Notes under the pieces: model-generated
Seen by the model: only the letters and a program-made list of their open reading frames with translations
Database searches by the model: none
What the model was told of the DNA's origin: nothing
Shown: piece by piece, positions 15,963 to 19,668 of the stretch
How the letters are laid out: every line of letters starts with the position of its first letter
Numbering within the stretch: position 1 is the first letter of the stretch
Program-made: the position numbers and the translations under genes
Assembly (NCBI GenBank): GCA_964551645.1
Contig: CAZKDV010000043.1
Span: forward strand, 1-19,668
Direction: 5' to 3'
Source of the DNA: CAZKDV01 sp964551645
GTDB lineage: Bacteria; Bacteroidota; Bacteroidia; Bacteroidales; DTU049
DNA length: 19,668 nt

Positions 15963-17054
15963 TTAAAAATAATTTATATGATTCAATTCGGTTTCAGATT
16001 TAAAAACTACAAAGTTAATATTTATTTCTGAAAGTATATTTTCAAAAAAATCTTTAAATAAAACTTCTGTTTCAAAATGTCCTGCATCAATTAACAATAG
16101 TTTGTTATCTATTTCAAATTGGTGATATGATAAATCTGCGGTAACAAATGCATCTGCTTTTTGTTTAATTGCATTTTGAATTAGCTGAGAGCCACTGCCT
16201 CCACAAAATGCAACTGTTGAAATTTTATCATTTTCACAATTGCTATATCTTAAACAAGGTGTTTTTAATATTCGTTTTATGTGTTCTAAAAATTGCGTTT
16301 TTGTCATTGCTTTATCAAGTTCACCAACAATGCCTAATCCAACTTTATTGTATTCATTTTCAAGTGGATAGATGTCAAAAGCAATTTCTTCATAAGGATG
16401 AGTATCTGACAAGGCTTTTAGCACATTATATTGTAAATGTTGCGGAAATATAGTTTCAATTCTAATTTCTTCTTCTTGATGTATTTCGTTTTGCTTACCC
16501 ACAAAAGGTTTAGTTTTTTCATTTCCTTTGAAAGTGCCAAAACCAGAGATATTGTAACTGCATGAATCATAATTTCCTATAACTCCTGCACCTGCTTCAA
16601 ACAATGCAGTTCTAACTTTATTAGCATGTTCAGTTGGACAAAATACTACTAATTTTCTCAATAAGTCTTTTTCAGGGGATAAAGTTGTAATATTTTTCAA
16701 GCCTAATTGTTCAGCAATATATTTATTTAATCCAATATACGATTTGTCAATATTGGTATGCAAAGCAATCACATTAATATTTTTTGTGATACACAAACGA
16801 ATTATTTTTTCTTTTTGTGATTGATTTGTAATTTGTTTTAATCCATGAAAAATAAGCGGATGATGAGAAATAATTAAGTTGCATGACTTTTTAATTGCCT
16901 CATTAACAACTTCTTCAGTTACATTCAGACATAAGATTATTCCTTTTATAGCATCATCATGATTGCCGATAACTAAACCAACATTATCATACGATTCACT
17001 ATACTCAAATGGAAATATTTTTTGAATTTGCGATAATAGCAACTTGACTTTCAT
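15963..17054 (-). CDS. Nif3-like dinuclear metal-centre protein (DUF34, GTP cyclohydrolase I type 2 homologue)
   Basis: 363 aa, the long form with a PII/CutA-like insert (about 130-235) between the two halves of the Nif3 core. Metal ligands are visible: His64 and His65 in IISHHPL, Asp103 in HTNIDKS, His326 and Glu330 in DAGHFETE. The conserved N-terminal SYDNVGLVIG (21-30) is also present. The family forms toroidal hexamers with a two-metal site per subunit. The true substrate is unsettled; annotations as GTP cyclohydrolase come from limited data. It is cytoplasmic. It follows a small lipoprotein gene (17-bp gap) and precedes the zinc-ribbon gene, probably one transcript. Confidence 0.95.
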   Translation of the reverse strand: MKVKLLLSQIQKIFPFEYSESYDNVGLVIGNHDDAIKGIILCLNVTEEVVNEAIKKSCNLIISHHPLIFHGLKQITNQSQKEKIIRLCITKNINVIALHTNIDKSYIGLNKYIAEQLGLKNITTLSPEKDLLRKLVVFCPTEHANKVRTALFEAGAGVIGNYDSCSYNISGFGTFKGNEKTKPFVGKQNEIHQEEEIRIETIFPQHLQYNVLKALSDTHPYEEIAFDIYPLENEYNKVGLGIVGELDKAMTKTQFLEHIKRILKTPCLRYSNCENDKISTVAFCGGSGSQLIQNAIKQKADAFVTADLSYHQFEIDNKLLLIDAGHFETEVLFKDFFENILSEININFVVFKSETELNHINYF

Positions 17055-17071
17055 ATATGATTAAGATGGGC

Positions 17072-17404
17072 TTATCCTTTTTGCTTTCGAAGATTTTTAT
17101 TAGCTCTTTCTTTGAAAAACCGTTTAATAAAATTATCTTTTTTCCTATCGTTATATTGTTCGGCTGTTTTATTGTTTTCTTTCATTTGTTGCTGAGTTTC
17201 TTTTGTTTGCCCTTTCATGTGCCTTTTAACAGCTTTTTCATACAATACTACATCTTCTTTTGCTCTTTTTTTCTTCTCTTTTTGAAGTCGCTTTTCTGAT
17301 TTGCTGATATTTGTAGTTCTACAAGAGGGTTGTATGGTTAAGGTTGTAAAAAGAAAAAGAAATAAAACTAAATAATGTAACTTTTTGGTTTTCAATATGT
17401 TCAT
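17072..17404 (-). CDS. Small, highly basic lipoprotein of unknown function
   Basis: 110 aa. A lipoprotein signal sequence (YLVLFLFLFTTLTIQPSC) places the lipidation Cys at residue 28. The lipobox is weak because Pro and Ser precede the Cys. The rest is Lys/Arg/Gln-rich and helical, with EKAVKRHMKGQTKETQQQM and a basic end (RFFKERANKNLRKQKG). I recognise no domain; similar short, positively charged lipoproteins occur in Bacteroidota near housekeeping genes. It should sit in the envelope facing the periplasm. It is 17 bp ahead of the Nif3-family gene and is probably the first gene of that transcript. A -7-like element lies about 30 bp upstream. Confidence 0.7.
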   Translation of the reverse strand: MNILKTKKLHYLVLFLFLFTTLTIQPSCRTTNISKSEKRLQKEKKKRAKEDVVLYEKAVKRHMKGQTKETQQQMKENNKTAEQYNDRKKDNFIKRFFKERANKNLRKQKG

Positions 17405-17433
17405 TGTCTTGAGTTAAAACAAATAATTAATTT

Positions 17434-17442
17434 GCAAATTTA
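17434..17442 (-). promoter_or_regulatory. Putative -7 element upstream of the lipoprotein-Nif3 genes
   Basis: Read on the minus strand, TAAATTTGC matches TAnnTTTG. It lies 30 bp before the start codon at 17404, leaving a short leader. No clear -33 TTG is found at 19-21 bp. Confidence 0.45.
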
Positions 17443-17502
17443 TATCTTTTTTACATAAACTCATAGTGTTTGTGCAAATATTTCTATAAAAACAACTGAT
17501 AA

Positions 17503-17525
17503 TTTATGCAATATTAACGCATAAA
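17503..17525 (-). other. Small inverted repeat after pssA, possible weak terminator
   Basis: TTTATGC (17503-17509) and GCATAAA (17519-17525) form a 7-bp stem with a 9-nt loop, 10 bp after the pssA stop on the minus strand. There is no T-tract directly after it, so termination activity is doubtful. Confidence 0.25.
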
Positions 17526-17534
17526 ACTAAGTTT

Positions 17535-18257
17535 TTATTTTGATGCTTTATGAATTCTATATACGATAGATATGAAAAAATATCCAAGAATCGTTAATAC
17601 ACTTCCTAACCAACCGAAAATTGCAAAGACTGTAATTATATACACTAAAAACACATAAATAAAAATATTTTCTCGCAATGAAAGACTTTTTATTTTAAAT
17701 GATAATAAGGGTATCGGAAGCACTAATAAAATTGAGCAAATGATTGCCAGAATTACAATAAAAGTGCTGTTAGTAAATAAGAAATGAATGATACTGTCAA
17801 TTTGTGCATTTTTAATAACAAAAGGAATTGAGGCTATCAAAAAAGCATTTGCAGGCGTTGGAAAACCCAAAAAAACACTGGTTTGCTTTGTGTCTATGTT
17901 AAATTTTGCTAAACGAAGTGCAGAAAATATTGGAATCATAAAAACCAAATAACTTACTGTGCGAATTTCATCAATATTTAACCAAGTAAAGTCTGGATAC
18001 ATAATGCCAAAAAGAATTAATGATGGCAGTACGCCAAATGAAACAATATCAGCTAATGAATCAAGTTCTTTTCCAAAAGCAGATGTGGCATTTAAAAGTT
18101 TGGCACTTAAACCATCAAAAAAATCAAAAAACATTGCAATAAATACACAAGTAGCAGACAGAAAAATATTATGTTGCCAGAATATTATTCCGATAATTCC
18201 ACACAATAAGTTTAAAATAGTTAGAGCATTTGGTATGTTCCGAATTATAATATTCAT
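17535..18257 (-). CDS. pssA: CDP-diacylglycerol--serine O-phosphatidyltransferase
   Basis: 240 aa, typical for the membrane-embedded type II PssA. It makes phosphatidylserine from CDP-diacylglycerol and serine in the inner membrane, the step before phosphatidylethanolamine. The CDP-alcohol phosphatidyltransferase motif is present: Asp48-Gly49, Ala52, Gly62, Asp66 and Asp70 within DGLSAKLL and FGKELDSLAD. At position 53 it has Lys where the family almost always has Arg. About seven or eight membrane segments are predicted by eye. It starts 6 bp after the stop of the secreted nuclease gene, so the two are probably co-transcribed, although their functions look unrelated. Confidence 0.95.
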   Translation of the reverse strand: MNIIIRNIPNALTILNLLCGIIGIIFWQHNIFLSATCVFIAMFFDFFDGLSAKLLNATSAFGKELDSLADIVSFGVLPSLILFGIMYPDFTWLNIDEIRTVSYLVFMIPIFSALRLAKFNIDTKQTSVFLGFPTPANAFLIASIPFVIKNAQIDSIIHFLFTNSTFIVILAIICSILLVLPIPLLSFKIKSLSLRENIFIYVFLVYIITVFAIFGWLGSVLTILGYFFISIVYRIHKASK

Positions 18258-18263
18258 TTTTTA

Positions 18264-19556
18264 TTAGATTGAAATAAGTATTTTTTTACTTACAGAAAAG
18301 TTTTTGCAGCCTGAAATATTAATTATATAGATGCCAGAATTCAAGTTTTTTAGTTTGTTGATAGTGTATTGAGTGTAAGGTGCAGTAAATGTAGTTGTAT
18401 TAGAATAAACCAGTATTCCTTGCATATTGTATATGTTAATTACTAAATTATCATTTAATTTATTATGTATGTGAAGTGTTATTTCATTAAGATCATTTTG
18501 TGCTATTTCAACTGCAAAAGGATTTTCATCAGTTTTGATTATATTCGCTGGTTTTTGATTAACTTCAACATCTATATAAACAGGAAGATGGTCAGACATA
18601 TTGTACAAAGCCGTAATAATATTTTGAGGTGCAGATGTGTTTGTAGGTGAGTCAATTAGCGATTTTTTGTATCTTTTACCGTCTTGTCCTAATGTTACAT
18701 AACTTTTAGGAATATACTTAATATGGTATTCCCCAGTTAATACAGGCATAGTCGTCAATATGAAGTCAAATCTATCATCCATACCTCCACCAACATGGCA
18801 AGTACTCGAAGTATGAGTAGATTGTGTATGTATAGAAGAGTATGTTTGGTTTTGACTCCATTTTCCTAATTGTTGCAATGGGTCATAAAATCTAATATTT
18901 GTATTGGAGTGGTTGACAAATCTTTGGAATGGTGCTTCATTTGATTTATACACATTAAAATCTCCCATTAAAAAATAATTTCCTTTTCTATTAACAGCAT
19001 TCAAATGCTCCATAATAACCTTTGCTTCATCATCTCTTGATGCAATATCTGTTTCTGTGCTGCCTGCTTTAAGATGCACAACTATACAGTTGATAAACAC
19101 TGTATCATTTGACCACGATAGCTCTGGCGTTTTATAATACAAAGTGTAAATATTGAAGTCTCTTGTTCCGCCTAATAAAGCGTATTCTTTGTACAAATAA
19201 AACTTATCTGAATTATAAAAAAAGCCATTCCCAATTATGGAAGACGAATAGTTAGTTATATTTGCTTTTTTAAAAAGAGTTTTTTGATTTATATTCAAAA
19301 TCGAATCTAATATTCTTTGGTGATATTCTTGTTTGGTGCTAATCTCATTAACTGAGAAAATGTCAGGTTTTACAAAGTTTATTATTTGTCTTAAGGCATT
19401 ATCTTTGTCATTAATATTGTTGTTGGTTTGAGTGCAAAATGAAGTATTAGCACCATAATACAATAGATTATATTGCATAATGCGAATGGTGTCTTGTGCA
19501 TTTGCTATTATTATATAAAACAACAAAAAGAGTGTGAGCGTTTTACGAACAATCAT
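18264..19556 (-). CDS. Secreted endonuclease/exonuclease/phosphatase-family protein with a T9SS C-terminal sorting domain
   Basis: 430 aa. The signal peptide is 1-20 (LTLFLLFYIIIANA, cleavage before QD). The EEP catalytic domain is about 21-335, with the family's motifs: Asn30 in MQYNLLYYG, Glu71 in VNEIS, His161, Asp199 and Asn201 in MGDFNVYKS, Asp264 in DRFDFIL, and Asp322-His323 in SDHLPV. A T9SS type A-like C-terminal domain (about 345-430) follows, containing NPF, then VINIYNMQGILVYS and LNSGIYIINIS. It should be exported and released or anchored at the surface. The substrate is undetermined: DNA/RNA hydrolysis is the common activity, but EEP enzymes also include phosphatases and sphingomyelinases. 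It is a likely client for a PorU-type sortase, such as the PorU2 nearby or a PorU elsewhere. It is the first gene of a two-gene unit with pssA. Confidence 0.9.
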   Translation of the reverse strand: MIVRKTLTLFLLFYIIIANAQDTIRIMQYNLLYYGANTSFCTQTNNNINDKDNALRQIINFVKPDIFSVNEISTKQEYHQRILDSILNINQKTLFKKANITNYSSSIIGNGFFYNSDKFYLYKEYALLGGTRDFNIYTLYYKTPELSWSNDTVFINCIVVHLKAGSTETDIASRDDEAKVIMEHLNAVNRKGNYFLMGDFNVYKSNEAPFQRFVNHSNTNIRFYDPLQQLGKWSQNQTYSSIHTQSTHTSSTCHVGGGMDDRFDFILTTMPVLTGEYHIKYIPKSYVTLGQDGKRYKKSLIDSPTNTSAPQNIITALYNMSDHLPVYIDVEVNQKPANIIKTDENPFAVEIAQNDLNEITLHIHNKLNDNLVINIYNMQGILVYSNTTTFTAPYTQYTINKLKNLNSGIYIINISGCKNFSVSKKILISI

Positions 19557-19577
19557 TAAAGTGCATTTGTTTATTTT

Positions 19578-19586
19578 GCAAATTTA
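19578..19586 (-). promoter_or_regulatory. Putative -7 element upstream of the secreted nuclease gene
   Basis: On the minus strand, TAAATTTGC matches the Bacteroidota TAnnTTTG -7 box, 22 bp before the ATG at 19556. It has the same sequence as the element ahead of the lipoprotein gene. No convincing -33 box at the usual distance. Confidence 0.45.
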
Positions 19587-19668
19587 TATTTTTTATATCA
19601 ATAATATTGTGTTTGTAATAGCAGATATAAACAAGTCAATATAAATCAACTAATATGGCTTTAATTCC

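Overview
The window reads as a chromosomal segment of an AT-rich member of the Bacteroidota. The reasons are a type IX secretion (T9SS) sortase/OM-protein pair, a secreted enzyme with a T9SS C-terminal sorting domain, TAnnTTTG-type -7 promoter elements, near absence of Shine-Dalgarno sequences, and IF2 and PssA of the Bacteroidota type. It looks like a draft or metagenome scaffold, because it carries a 10-N gap flanked on one side by about 115 bp of foreign, GC-richer DNA.

Layout. (1) 1-1101: the C-terminal end of an IS30-like transposase runs in from the left edge. It is followed by a minus-strand ClbS/DfsB-family (DUF1706) gene with a perfect 13-bp-arm palindrome over its likely promoter. 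(2) 1055-5987, plus strand: a Bacteroidota promoter, tRNA-Gln(TTG), a strong intrinsic terminator, then rimP-nusA-infB. This is the conserved transcription/translation cluster, with tRNA-Gln where E. coli has metY. (3) 5982-15941, minus strand: a chain transcribed right to left consisting of a C4 zinc-ribbon coiled-coil protein, a secreted TPR protein, a PorV2-like OM beta-barrel, a 1700-aa PorU2-like C25-family sortase, and a GT-C-like membrane protein. The last gene overlaps the end of infB by 6 bp, tail to tail. (4) 15963-17404, minus strand: a small lipoprotein and a Nif3-family metal protein, which probably lead into the zinc-ribbon gene. (5) 17535-19556, minus strand: a secreted EEP-family nuclease carrying a T9SS sorting domain, followed by pssA.

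How it fits together. PorV2/PorU2 would act at the outer membrane on proteins with C-terminal sorting domains, and the nuclease in (5) is a plausible T9SS client. The TPR protein and the GT-C-like protein flank the sortase pair on the same strand, which suggests, but does not prove, a shared envelope function.

Most notable points: the chimeric gap inside porV2, which carries a thioredoxin N-terminus on the opposite strand; a 10-T run that puts the TPR protein's signal peptide out of frame with a GTG start overlapping the upstream stop (sequencing error or phase-variable switch); a PorU2 segment resembling the ILEI/FAM3 fold; an Arg-to-Lys change in the PssA catalytic motif; and a terminator directly in front of rimP-nusA-infB. 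I saw no CRISPR array, phage genes or rRNA. I did not find a convincing wholly new system; the porV2-porU2-TPR-GT group is the best candidate for unexplored function.
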